Below are positions 25,408-33,466 of a stretch of 64,000 nt of DNA, one piece after another. Numbering within the stretch: the first letter of the stretch is position 1; the number at the start of each line of letters is the position of its first letter. The DNA is taken from assembly GCF_013409065.1 (NCBI RefSeq), contig NZ_JACBZP010000001.1, positions 1,116,001 to 1,180,000 on the forward strand, read 5' to 3'. Under the pieces are notes generated by a model. That model did not search any database and was not told the origin of the DNA. It saw only the letters and a list, made by a program, of their open reading frames with translations. The DNA is from Spelaeicoccus albus (GTDB lineage: Bacteria > Actinomycetota > Actinomycetes > Actinomycetales > Brevibacteriaceae). The translations under genes and the position numbers were made by a program.

Positions 25408-26603
25408 ACTTCGTCGATGAAGCGAAGACCATCCACCCGGAACTCATCGCGCTGCGGCGCACGCTGCACGCATCCCCGGAAGTCGGCCTCCAGCTGCCCG
25501 AAACTCAAAAGACAGTGCTTGCCGAACTTGCCGATCTCGGCCTGGACATCACTCTCGGCACCGACACGACGTCCATCGTGGCAGTGCTGCGCGGCGGCAA
25601 GCCCGGCCCGGTCGTGCTGTTGCGCGGCGATATGGACGCGCTGCCCGTGACCGAGCTGACCGACCTCGATTTCGCGTCGACCAACGGTGCCATGCACGCG
25701 TGCGGGCATGACTTGCATACCGCCGGCCTGGTCGGGGCCGCCAAACTCCTGACCGCCCACCGGGACGAACTGGCCGGCAGCGTGATCTTCATGTTCCAGC
25801 CCGGCGAAGAAGGCGAAGGCGGCGCGAAGATCATGTTGGAGGAGGGGCTGCTCGACGTTGCCGGGGAACGTCCCGTTGCCGCGTACGCGATCCACGTGGG
25901 CCCCGGCCCGAAAGGCCAATTCGGCACTCGCCCGGGAACCATCATGGCCGGTGCCAACAAGCTGTGGGTCACCATGCATGGCGCCGGAGGGCACGGATCG
26001 CAGCCGGAGAATTCCACCGACCCGGTGCCGCCGCTCGCCGAAATGGTGACGGCGCTGCAAACCATGGCGACACGGCAATTCAGCGTGTTCGACCCGATAG
26101 TTGTCACTGTGACGCAATTGGAAGCCGGCGAGGCAATCAACGTCATCCCCGACACCGCCAAGCTCGGTGCGACAATCCGCACCTTGTCGAACAAGTCGTT
26201 GGACCTCGTGATCGCCAAGACGAAATCGCTCGCCGACGGTATTGCAGCCGCTCACGACTGCACCGCCGAAGTCGAACTCGACGTCAGCTACCCCGTGACC
26301 GTTAACGACGACGCCGCAACCGCCGAAGCCCTGTCGGTCCTCCGGGAGTCCTTTGGCGACGACCGCGTGGTCGAGTCCCCGGATCCGCGGATGGGGTCGG
26401 AGGACTTCTCCTTCGTACTGGAAGAAGTGCCCGGCACCTTCCTGTTCTTGCTGGCCACGCCCGACGGGATCGACCCGGACAGCGCGACGAACCACTCTCC
26501 GCGCATCTACTTCGATGACGACGTGCTGGCCGACCAGTCCGCTGCTCTGGCGCAGCTGGCCTGGTCGAAGCTGCAAGCCGCGGCCGCCACGGCAGCAGGC
26601 TGA
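25404..26603 (+). CDS. M20D amidohydrolase (hippurate/N-acyl amino acid hydrolase type)
   Basis: 399 residues. The start region IALRRTLHASPEVGLQLPET and the metal site HACGHDLHTAGL (with the bridging Cys of M20D enzymes), PGEEGEGGAKIM, and DPRMGSEDFSFV are all present; the lid domain spans about 185-300. Such enzymes split N-acyl or N-aroyl amino acids. It is the third enzyme of the TetR operon and probably acts on the same amide/peptide-like substrate as the two upstream hydrolases. ATG 25404 is fixed by the ATGA overlap. Confidence 0.9.
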   Translation: MNFVDEAKTIHPELIALRRTLHASPEVGLQLPETQKTVLAELADLGLDITLGTDTTSIVAVLRGGKPGPVVLLRGDMDALPVTELTDLDFASTNGAMHACGHDLHTAGLVGAAKLLTAHRDELAGSVIFMFQPGEEGEGGAKIMLEEGLLDVAGERPVAAYAIHVGPGPKGQFGTRPGTIMAGANKLWVTMHGAGGHGSQPENSTDPVPPLAEMVTALQTMATRQFSVFDPIVVTVTQLEAGEAINVIPDTAKLGATIRTLSNKSLDLVIAKTKSLADGIAAAHDCTAEVELDVSYPVTVNDDAATAEALSVLRESFGDDRVVESPDPRMGSEDFSFVLEEVPGTFLFLLATPDGIDPDSATNHSPRIYFDDDVLADQSAALAQLAWSKLQAAAATAAG

Positions 26604-26618
26604 CGAAAGGAGAACCGT

Positions 26619-27842
26619 ATGGATCCGGTAGTCGCTTCAATGATCGTGCTGGCCGTCATTGCGCTCGGCGAGCTGGTCTCGATCTGGACCGGCGCCAAGG
26701 CGCCGGCGCTGCTCATCACCATCGTTGTGCTGTTCGTTCTGCTCCAGATCGGAGTAGTGCCCAAGAACATCATTGATGCCTCGACGTTCGCCGTGGTCGG
26801 CACGGTGTTGCAACCGGCCCTGCTGGTGCATATGGGCACGCTGATCCCCGTGAGCGTCATCAAGAAGCAGTACAAAGCCGTCTTGATCGCCGTCTGCGGG
26901 ATGGTCGTGGCGGTCTTGCTGATCACTGCGGTAGTGACGCCGATCTTCGGCTACGCGTCATCGGTTGCCGGGGCCGGGCCCCTCAACGGCGGCCTGATCG
27001 CGTTCATCATCACATCGAAGTCGCTGAAAGCAGCCGGGCTGGGAAGCCTCGTCGCCATCCCGCTCATGGTGTTGGTGTTGCAGGGGCTGGTAGGGATGCC
27101 GTTGACGTCGAACCTGCTGCGTCGCCATGCCAAGACCTTTCGTAACAGTGTGGACAACCGGCAGAAGGCGGGCATCGCGGTCGGCGGCGAGGGAGCACCT
27201 GCCGGCAGCGGCGGGGGAGCTGCGGCGATCGATCCGGATGCCGTAGTCGCGGCGGACAAGCCCGCCCGGTTCAAACTGATCCCGGACAAGTACTTGCAAA
27301 GCAGTATGGTCTTGCTGTTCATCATCTTCGTCGGCGGCGCCATCGCCGTCGGGCTGGGGAACCTCACCGGCATCAGCTACAGCTTGTGGGGACTGGCCAT
27401 CGGGATTGTCGGCGCGTACTTCGGCATCTATCCGCCAAGGGCACTGGAAAAGGCCAATGGTTTCACCATTGCAATGGTCGGCTTGATCTTCATCGTGCTG
27501 GCCTCATCCACCGACGTGTCGGTGAAGCAGATAGTGAGCTTGCTGCCGGTGGTCGCCACCATCGTCATCGTCGGCACCATCGGGCTGGTGATTGGCGGGT
27601 ACATCGGATCGAAAATCTTCCGGTGGGATCCGTTCAAGGGCATCCCCGTCGCGTTGACGGCGCTGTTCGGGTTCCCGGTCGACTACTTGATCTCGCACGA
27701 AGTGAGCCGCAGCGTCGGCCGGACCGATGAGGAACGCGAAGCGATTCTCGGCGAGGTTCTCGCCCCGATGATCATTGGAGGATTCACGACGGTTACGGCC
27801 GGGTCGGTGGTGATTGCCAGTCTCCTGGTGAAAACGCTCTAA
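26619..27842 (+). CDS. Multi-pass membrane protein, probable transporter
   Basis: 407 residues with about ten to eleven hydrophobic helices in two halves separated by a Gly/Ala-rich cytoplasmic loop (about 180-215). It begins 15 bases after the M20 gene behind an AAAGGAG ribosome binding site, so it belongs to the operon and probably imports its substrate. I do not recognise the family with certainty; the two-half layout resembles GltS-like or other anion symporters. The C-terminal segment FPVDYLISHEVSRSVGRTDEEREAILGEVLAPMII has an unusual charged loop between helices. Confidence 0.7.
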   Translation: MDPVVASMIVLAVIALGELVSIWTGAKAPALLITIVVLFVLLQIGVVPKNIIDASTFAVVGTVLQPALLVHMGTLIPVSVIKKQYKAVLIAVCGMVVAVLLITAVVTPIFGYASSVAGAGPLNGGLIAFIITSKSLKAAGLGSLVAIPLMVLVLQGLVGMPLTSNLLRRHAKTFRNSVDNRQKAGIAVGGEGAPAGSGGGAAAIDPDAVVAADKPARFKLIPDKYLQSSMVLLFIIFVGGAIAVGLGNLTGISYSLWGLAIGIVGAYFGIYPPRALEKANGFTIAMVGLIFIVLASSTDVSVKQIVSLLPVVATIVIVGTIGLVIGGYIGSKIFRWDPFKGIPVALTALFGFPVDYLISHEVSRSVGRTDEEREAILGEVLAPMIIGGFTTVTAGSVVIASLLVKTL

Positions 27843-27880
27843 CCGCCCGGACTGCCGCGGAGTCGGCGAGCCCTCAGCCG

Positions 27881-29932
27881 TCAGCGGAGGAACTTGTCCA
27901 GCGTCAACGGCAGATCGCGCACGCGCACGCCCGTTGCGTTGTACGCGGCATTGGCGATGGCGGCGGCCGTGCCGGTGATGCCGATCTCGCCGATGCCGCG
28001 GGCCCCGAGCTTGCCGGCGTGCTCGTCGCGCTCATCCAGCCAGATGGCGTCGATATCGTGCACGTCGGCGCATGCGGGAACGTGATAGCCGGCAAGATCG
28101 TGATTGACCACATGGCCGAACCGCGGATCCATGACGCTTTCCTCGTGCAATGCCATGCCGAGCCCCATGGTCATGCCGCCGATGAACTGCGAGCGCGCCG
28201 TCCGGGCGTTGATCACCCGGCCCACCGAGAACACGCCGAGCAACCGGTCGACCCTGACCTCGCCGGTGCGTGAGTTCACTCGCACCTCGGCGAATTGCGC
28301 GCCGAACGAATGCAGCGAGAAGTTCTCGGCGTCCGTCACGGTCGGGCTTTCGGCCCGGACCTCGTCGTCCGGTTCGGGCCGTTCGCCGAACTTCTCCCGA
28401 AACTCGTCGGCCGCCGCGATTATCGCCCCGCCCCAACTGGCGGTGCCCGACGAGCCGCCGGCGATAGTGGCGTTGGGCTCGTCGGTGTCGCCAATGGCCA
28501 GCATGACCGATTCCTTCGGACATCCCAGCGCCTCGGCAGCGATCTGCGTCAGCGACGTCCACGTGCCCGTGCCGAGTTCGGCGGCGCCGATGCCGACTTC
28601 GTAGCGCCCGTCCGCCCGGTACCGCACGCGCGCGACCGAACCGGGGATCCGCACGAACGGGTACGTTGAACTTGCCACACCGAGCCCGATCAGCCAGTCC
28701 CCCTCGCGGCGGGAGCCGGGCTCCGGACGGCGCCGTTCCCACCCGAAGCGCTCGGCGCCGGTGTCCAGGCATTCGACAAGATGACGCGCCGAGAACGGCT
28801 TGCCGGACATCGGATCAACGTCCGTATCGTTTCTCCGTCGCAATTCGATCGGATCGATGCCCGCGGCCGCGGCCAGATCGTCCATGGCCGTCTCCAGCCC
28901 GAACATGCCGGGACATTCGCCGGGCGCGCGGAACCACGACGCAACCGGGACGTCGAGAGGCACGAGCCGATGCGTCGACCGGATATTCGGTGCCGCGTAC
29001 ATGGTGCGCGCCGGCACGCCGGCCTGTTCGGCGAACTCCTTGATCTTCGAGGTGGGCTCGGTGACGTCGACGCTGACCGCCGTGAGCCGACCGCCTGGAT
29101 CCGCAGCCAACCGGATGTGTTGATGCGTCGGCTCGCGGTACCCCGCCAGGGGGAACATCTGCTGCCGGGTCAGCGCGTACTTCACCGGCCGGCCGTCGGC
29201 CGCGAAAGCGGCAAGTGCCGTGAGCGCTTCGCCGGCGTGCGGGGTGCCCTTCGACCCGAACCCGCCGCCCACGTACGGCGAGATCACGTGCATCCGGTCC
29301 GGTTCGAGCCCGAACAGCGGTGCCAGTACGCTCCGCGCCGGATGGACGCCCTGCGTGGAGTCGAACAAGGTGAGAGTCCGGCCGTCCCACTGGGCGACGG
29401 CCGTGTGCGGCTCCATCGGGTTGTTGTGCTCGATGGGGGTCGTGTAGACATGGTCGACCGCCGTGCGTGCGGACGCCAGCGCCGCGTCGACATCGCCTTT
29501 CGAAACGTCCGCCTGCTGACCGCCGTTCACGCCCTCCGGGGTGTACGCGTCCGGGTGGTCGACGCGGAATCGCGCATCGTGCGCGGACTCGTCGTACGAG
29601 TGCCCCACCAGGCCCGCCGCATAGCGCGCTTCTTCCGGAGTTTCGGCCAGCACGGCGCCGATGATTTGCCCGCGGAAGCCGATGTCCGCGGATTGCAGGA
29701 CGGCAAGCTCCAGGTTGTCGGTCGAAGCAAGCTTCGGCGCATTGGCATGCGTCAACACGGCAAACACGCCCGGGGCCGCTTCGGCTGCCGCCGTATCGAG
29801 CGCGGCAACCCGTCCCGCGGCGATCCGCGACAACACCGGAAAGAGGTAGAGGGGACGTTCGGTCCGCTGCTCATAAGCAAAGGGCGCCAGGCCGCGGACC
29901 TTCAGCTCGCCGTCGATGCGGGGCGTACTCAT
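27881..29932 (-). CDS. Aldehyde oxidoreductase, molybdenum-binding subunit (PaoC-like)
   Basis: 683 residues, the catalytic subunit of a xanthine-oxidase-family enzyme with a molybdopterin cofactor. The cofactor-binding segment SPYVGGGFGSKGTPHAGE, RAPGECPGMFGLE, and the C-terminal ARGIGEIGITGTAAAIANA, which carries the catalytic Glu of the family, are present. The GGAGGAG ribosome binding site and ATG overlap the FAD-subunit stop (ATGA), fixing the start. It resembles YagR/PaoC of the aldehyde oxidoreductases rather than CO dehydrogenase. Last gene of a three-gene operon; it converges on the membrane-protein gene with 38 bases between. No cofactor-insertion chaperone is seen nearby. Confidence 0.88.
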   Translation of the reverse strand: MSTPRIDGELKVRGLAPFAYEQRTERPLYLFPVLSRIAAGRVAALDTAAAEAAPGVFAVLTHANAPKLASTDNLELAVLQSADIGFRGQIIGAVLAETPEEARYAAGLVGHSYDESAHDARFRVDHPDAYTPEGVNGGQQADVSKGDVDAALASARTAVDHVYTTPIEHNNPMEPHTAVAQWDGRTLTLFDSTQGVHPARSVLAPLFGLEPDRMHVISPYVGGGFGSKGTPHAGEALTALAAFAADGRPVKYALTRQQMFPLAGYREPTHQHIRLAADPGGRLTAVSVDVTEPTSKIKEFAEQAGVPARTMYAAPNIRSTHRLVPLDVPVASWFRAPGECPGMFGLETAMDDLAAAAGIDPIELRRRNDTDVDPMSGKPFSARHLVECLDTGAERFGWERRRPEPGSRREGDWLIGLGVASSTYPFVRIPGSVARVRYRADGRYEVGIGAAELGTGTWTSLTQIAAEALGCPKESVMLAIGDTDEPNATIAGGSSGTASWGGAIIAAADEFREKFGERPEPDDEVRAESPTVTDAENFSLHSFGAQFAEVRVNSRTGEVRVDRLLGVFSVGRVINARTARSQFIGGMTMGLGMALHEESVMDPRFGHVVNHDLAGYHVPACADVHDIDAIWLDERDEHAGKLGARGIGEIGITGTAAAIANAAYNATGVRVRDLPLTLDKFLR

Positions 29933-30906
29933 TGCTCCTCCGACAGTTCGCTCAATACCGCCGTCAAAGTTCCGCGCAGCAGCCGACGCTTGAATTCGTT
30001 GCCGGGGAGCGGATCGGCTGCGGCCAGTTCGGCGTCGGCGGCCGCCTCGTAGGACGCCGCGGATGCCGGGGCTCCGCGTAACGCCTCTTCGGCACGCGCC
30101 GCACGCCACGGCTTGTGCGCAACCCCGCCGCACGCGATCCGCACGTCGGCCACGTGCCCGCCGTCGACCCTCAAGGACGCCGCAACGGAGACCAGCGCAA
30201 ACGCGTACGACTCTCTGTCGCGCACCTTCCGGTACGTTGACGGCGCCCCGGTGGGCGGCGGCAGTCGCACGCCGGTGATCAGTTCGCCGTGCGCCAGAAC
30301 CGTATCGTGGCTGGGATCCTCGTTCGCGTAGAACTCGTTGAGCGGAATCTCCCGATCGCCGGCGGCGCCGAGCACCTGCACGACGCCGCCGTAGAGAGCC
30401 AGGGCCACCGCCATATCGGACGGATGCGTCGCGACGCAGTCGGGCGTGGCAGCGAAGATGGCGGCATCGCGCGCATATCCGCCGAGCGCCGAACATCCCG
30501 TGCCGGGCTCGCGCTTATTGCACGGCGTGGTCGGGTCGTGAAAATACGGGCACCTGGTGCGTTGGAGCAGATTGCCGCCGGTCGTCGCGAGATTGCGCAG
30601 CTGGCCCGAGGCACCGGAGAGCAAGGCTGTGCTCAGTGCCGGATAGCGGCTGCGGACCGCCGGGTGCTCGGCGAGGTCGCTGTTCCGGACCGACGCCCCG
30701 ATGGCGACACCGCCGTCGGCAGTGTCGATCACGTCGCCGAGCGGCAGCCGGCTGACGTCGACGAGGGTGCGCGGCGTGGCGATTTCAAGCCGCATATGGT
30801 CGACGAGGTTCGTGCCGCCGGCGATGAATGCGGCGTCCGGGTCCGCGGAAACCGCCCGGACGGCGTCCGCGGTGGTGTCCGCCCGCGAGTAGGCGAAGGG
30901 AATCAT
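29929..30906 (-). CDS. Aldehyde oxidoreductase, FAD-binding subunit (PaoB-like)
   Basis: 325 residues. The FAD segment FIAGGTNLVDHMR (about 27-39) and SGQLRNLATTGGNLLQR define the medium subunit of molybdenum hydroxylases. The following insert holds Cys119, Cys129 and Cys138 (RTRCPYFHD, then PCNKREPGTGC), the arrangement of PaoB/YagS proteins, which bind an extra [4Fe-4S] cluster absent from CO dehydrogenase CoxM. It passes electrons from the iron-sulphur subunit to FAD and the acceptor. 4-bp overlaps with both neighbours. Confidence 0.88.
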   Translation of the reverse strand: MIPFAYSRADTTADAVRAVSADPDAAFIAGGTNLVDHMRLEIATPRTLVDVSRLPLGDVIDTADGGVAIGASVRNSDLAEHPAVRSRYPALSTALLSGASGQLRNLATTGGNLLQRTRCPYFHDPTTPCNKREPGTGCSALGGYARDAAIFAATPDCVATHPSDMAVALALYGGVVQVLGAAGDREIPLNEFYANEDPSHDTVLAHGELITGVRLPPPTGAPSTYRKVRDRESYAFALVSVAASLRVDGGHVADVRIACGGVAHKPWRAARAEEALRGAPASAASYEAAADAELAAADPLPGNEFKRRLLRGTLTAVLSELSEEQ

Positions 30907-31391
30907 GAGCGCCGGCCGTCCGGCGCGCCGTCCGCGGCTTGACGGACGGCGGCAACGATATTCACGTAAGCGCCGCACCGGCATAGATTGCCGCTCATTC
31001 GTTCGCGGATCTCGTCGTCGCTGAGGTCGGCGCCGCCGGCTTCGTCGAGCATGCCGACCGCCGAGCACACCTGTCCGGGAGTGCAGTAGCCGCATTGGAA
31101 CGCGTCTTGGTCGATGAAGGCTTGCTGCACCGGATGCAATTGGTCGCCGTCGGCGAGTCCGGCGGCAGTGACGACGTCCCGGCCGTCCTGTGCGACCGCC
31201 AGCGACAGGCACGTCGTGACGCGCCGACCGTCCACCAGCATGGTGCACGCGCCGCATTGACCGTGATCGCAGCCCTTCTTGGGGGACCAGTTGTTCAAAT
31301 GATCGCGGACGACGTCCAGCAAGGTCGTGCGCGTGTCAACGGTGAGGGTGTGTTCGCGGCCGTCGACGGTCATGGTGATCGAAGCATCCAT
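30903..31391 (-). CDS. Aldehyde oxidoreductase, [2Fe-2S] subunit (PaoA-like)
   Basis: 162 residues. Plant-type cluster cysteines 41, 46, 49 and 61 (KKGCDHGQCGACT) and the helical second cluster cysteines 100, 103, 137 and 139 (QCGYCTPGQ, NLCRCGAY) are all present. Unlike E. coli PaoA it has no twin-arginine signal, so the complex should be cytoplasmic. A strong AGAGGAGG ribosome binding site precedes the ATG. It is the first gene of the operon, reading away from the palindrome at 31422-31439. Confidence 0.92.
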   Translation of the reverse strand: MDASITMTVDGREHTLTVDTRTTLLDVVRDHLNNWSPKKGCDHGQCGACTMLVDGRRVTTCLSLAVAQDGRDVVTAAGLADGDQLHPVQQAFIDQDAFQCGYCTPGQVCSAVGMLDEAGGADLSDDEIRERMSGNLCRCGAYVNIVAAVRQAADGAPDGRRS

Positions 31392-31421
31392 TGTCGCCTC
31401 CTCTGGTAAACGTACCCGCAG

Positions 31422-31439
31422 CCTTGTCGGCCGACAAGG
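31422..31439. promoter_or_regulatory. 18-bp palindrome in the divergent pao/VOC promoter region
   Basis: CCTTGTCGGCCGACAAGG is a perfect palindrome 30 bases ahead of the PaoA-like start and 111 bases ahead of the VOC gene. Its size suits a dimeric repressor of TetR or similar type. No regulator gene adjoins, so the protein that binds here is unknown. The remainder of this 159-base gap shows nothing else. Confidence 0.55.
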
Positions 31440-31550
31440 GAAATCAGACCGCGGATTGGTCGTCGCCCGTCGATGAGTTTTGGCCGGCCCGATCGTCTAC
31501 CCGATAGTGTTCCCGGCCAGCGGGGGCTCCAAGAAGAAAAGAGACAGACC

Positions 31551-32333
31551 ATGAGCGAGCAGAAGTTTCCGGCAGGTGCTCCGTGCTGGATTGATCTGTT
31601 GACGAGCGACGTCGAACGCAGTAACGCGTTTTACGAACGGATCTTCGGCTGGACGGCCGGCGCCGGTGCCCCGGAATTCGGCGGATATTACATGTACTTC
31701 CTCGACGGTGCGCCAATCGCCGGCGGTATGCCGAACAGTCCGAGCATGGAGACCGCGGACCGGTGGGGCATTCACGTGAACACCGTTGATGCGCAGGCGA
31801 CGTCGGCGGCGGTGGCCCGCGCCGGCGGCAAAGCGCTCTCGGACGTCATGGAGATCGGCAGCATGGGGTTGAATGCGATGTTCGCCGACCCGGCCGGCAG
31901 CGAATTCGGTATTTGGCAGGCGAAGGAGTTCGCCGGCTGCTCCGTCATGGCGGCAGTCGGGGCGCCGTGCTGGTTCGAGTTGGGTACGTCCGATTACGAT
32001 TCAGCCGTCGAATTCTACGGGCAGGTCCTCGGTCTCGAGGCCTCCGTGATGAGCGACGATCCCGGGTTCAAATACACAACTCTCGGCGCCGGTGGGTCGC
32101 CGCTGGCCGGCATCATGGACACTCGCACGATGGGAGGCCCGCTTCGTGACGGGTGGAACGTCTACTTCGGCGTGGCCGACACCGACGAGGTGTTGGGCCG
32201 CGTGCCTTCCCTCGGGGGATCGGTGACCGGGGAGGCCAAGGATTCGCCGTTCGGCCGGGTTGCCGAAGTTGCCGATCCGGCAGGCGTCAGGTTCTCGGTC
32301 GTCTCGGTCCAGGACGAGGGCTGCCCTGTGTAA
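31551..32333 (+). CDS. VOC-family protein with two glyoxalase-like domains
   Basis: 260 residues built of two vicinal-oxygen-chelate modules (about 8-120 and 135-255). Each begins with a PCWIDLLTSDVERSNAFYE / PCWFELGTSDYDSAVEFYG segment and ends with FADPAGSEFGIWQ / VADPAGVRFSVVSV. The metal-ligand positions of glyoxalases are not clearly kept, so it may be a binding or resistance protein; related two-domain proteins are often annotated as glyoxalase/bleomycin resistance. ATG 31551 follows a purine-rich stretch. Divergent from the aldehyde oxidoreductase operon and convergent with the sigma factor gene (11 bases). Confidence 0.82.
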   Translation: MSEQKFPAGAPCWIDLLTSDVERSNAFYERIFGWTAGAGAPEFGGYYMYFLDGAPIAGGMPNSPSMETADRWGIHVNTVDAQATSAAVARAGGKALSDVMEIGSMGLNAMFADPAGSEFGIWQAKEFAGCSVMAAVGAPCWFELGTSDYDSAVEFYGQVLGLEASVMSDDPGFKYTTLGAGGSPLAGIMDTRTMGGPLRDGWNVYFGVADTDEVLGRVPSLGGSVTGEAKDSPFGRVAEVADPAGVRFSVVSVQDEGCPV

Positions 32334-32344
32334 GTCGAGCCCGG

Positions 32345-33319
32345 TCAGTCCAAGTGGGCCGGCAGGCCGAAAGCCTCGAACAGGTTCGCGGCGTCGAGGA
32401 ACGAGTGGATTCCAGCGACCTTGCCGCCGCGGACCGCCAGTACGTGCAGCGCCCACGGCGCGTGCCCGCCGGCGGGGTCGATCCGGTACTGGGCGAACGT
32501 CGGACAGCCGTTTGCCGACGTGGGCAGGATGCGCGAGCCGCGGCATTCCGCGCCGACGCCGAGCATCCAACGGCCGATGTCGTCCGAACCGCGCAGCCAC
32601 ATGGCCAACGGCGGCATGGTTTGCACGGCGTCCGCGTGCAGCAGCCGCGTGAATTCGGCGATGTCGTAGCGCTCGAACGCGTCCACGTACCTGTCGACAA
32701 GTTCGGCGGACGGCGCATCGAGCGGCCTTGCCGACTCGGTGCGCGTCGCGGCAAGCGTCGACCGGGCACGTTGCAGCGCCGAGTTGACTGCCGCGGCGGA
32801 AACGTCGAGGAGAGCAGCGACTTCGTCGGCGCGCCAGCGCAATACCTCACGGAGAATCAGGACGGCGCGCTGCCGGGCCGGCAGGAGCTGGAGGGCGGCC
32901 ACGAACGCCAGCCGGATACTTTCCCGGTATTCGGCATGGTCGGCCGCATCGGCCTCGGGCGGGAGGACGCGGTCGTCGGCGATGGGCGAGACCCACGACC
33001 CATCCGGCAGGACGTCCGCAAGCGACTCCTCAACCGGCGGGCGGGCCGGGCCGAGTTGCACGGGCATGGCGCGGCGCGAACCGGCGCGAATGGCATCGAT
33101 GCACGTGTTGGTGGCGATCCGATAGAGCCATGAACGCAGGCTTGACCGGCCTTCGAATTTTCCGGCTGCTCGCCATGCCTTCAGCATGACTTCCTGCACG
33201 GCGTCTTCGGCGTCGGCGCCGGAGCCGAGCATGCGGTAGCAGTACCCGGTCAACTCGCGCCGGAAAATCTCGGGATCGGCGGGTTCGGCCGTCGTTGGCT
33301 CCGCTTGTCGAACCGTCAT
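32345..33319 (-). CDS. ECF sigma factor with SnoaL-like C-terminal domain
   Basis: 324 residues. Region 2 (about 17-80: GYCYRMLGSGADAEDAVQEV, then SSLRSWLYRIATNTCIDAIR) and region 4 (about 130-190: LPARQRAVLILREVL, then ADEVAALLDVSAAAVNSALQ) are clear; residues ~205-315 form a SnoaL/NTF2-like domain, as in SigG-type factors (TIGR02960), which have no separate anti-sigma gene. That domain probably regulates the factor. No ribosome binding site precedes ATG 33319; instead a -10-like TAGCAT lies eight bases upstream, suggesting a leaderless mRNA under the inverted repeat described separately. Confidence 0.88.
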   Translation of the reverse strand: MTVRQAEPTTAEPADPEIFRRELTGYCYRMLGSGADAEDAVQEVMLKAWRAAGKFEGRSSLRSWLYRIATNTCIDAIRAGSRRAMPVQLGPARPPVEESLADVLPDGSWVSPIADDRVLPPEADAADHAEYRESIRLAFVAALQLLPARQRAVLILREVLRWRADEVAALLDVSAAAVNSALQRARSTLAATRTESARPLDAPSAELVDRYVDAFERYDIAEFTRLLHADAVQTMPPLAMWLRGSDDIGRWMLGVGAECRGSRILPTSANGCPTFAQYRIDPAGGHAPWALHVLAVRGGKVAGIHSFLDAANLFEAFGLPAHLD

Positions 33320-33339
33320 ACAGGTAAATGCTACCTGTA
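33319..33339 (-). promoter_or_regulatory. Inverted repeat over the sigma-gene start, possible leaderless promoter
   Basis: On the minus strand TACAGGTA, five bases, TACCTGTA form a perfect 8-bp inverted repeat whose last two bases enter the ATG. Within it TAGCAT (33333-33328) matches a -10 element ending eight bases from the ATG, so transcription could start at the initiation codon. A protein bound here would block both -10 and start site. Confidence 0.5.
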
Positions 33340-33404
33340 AAACGCCCCGCCGCGTATGGAACGCGTAGTCATGACGGGGCGCCCTATACGGCGCGGCGCG
33401 CTTT
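33339..33404. repeat. Imperfect 66-bp palindromic element, related to 47309-47376
   Basis: Centred on AGTCATGAC, the two 33-base arms match at 23 of 33 positions. The left arm matches the arm of the perfect palindrome at 47309-47376 at 26 of 33 positions, including AAAACGC and GGAACGCG. It lies in the gap between the LacI gene stop and the sigma gene start, both on the minus strand, and may terminate the lacI transcript. Confidence 0.6.
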
Positions 33405-33466
33405 CCGGTATGCGCGGCGCGCGGGGCGGCCATTCCGAGCAGCCACAGCGTTGATTCGGGTTACTG

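Noticed and set aside
27881-30496. Longer start for the molybdenum subunit (871 codons open)
   Set aside because: The extra part overlaps the FAD-subunit gene; ATG 29932 with GGAGGAG and ATGA overlap is the natural start.
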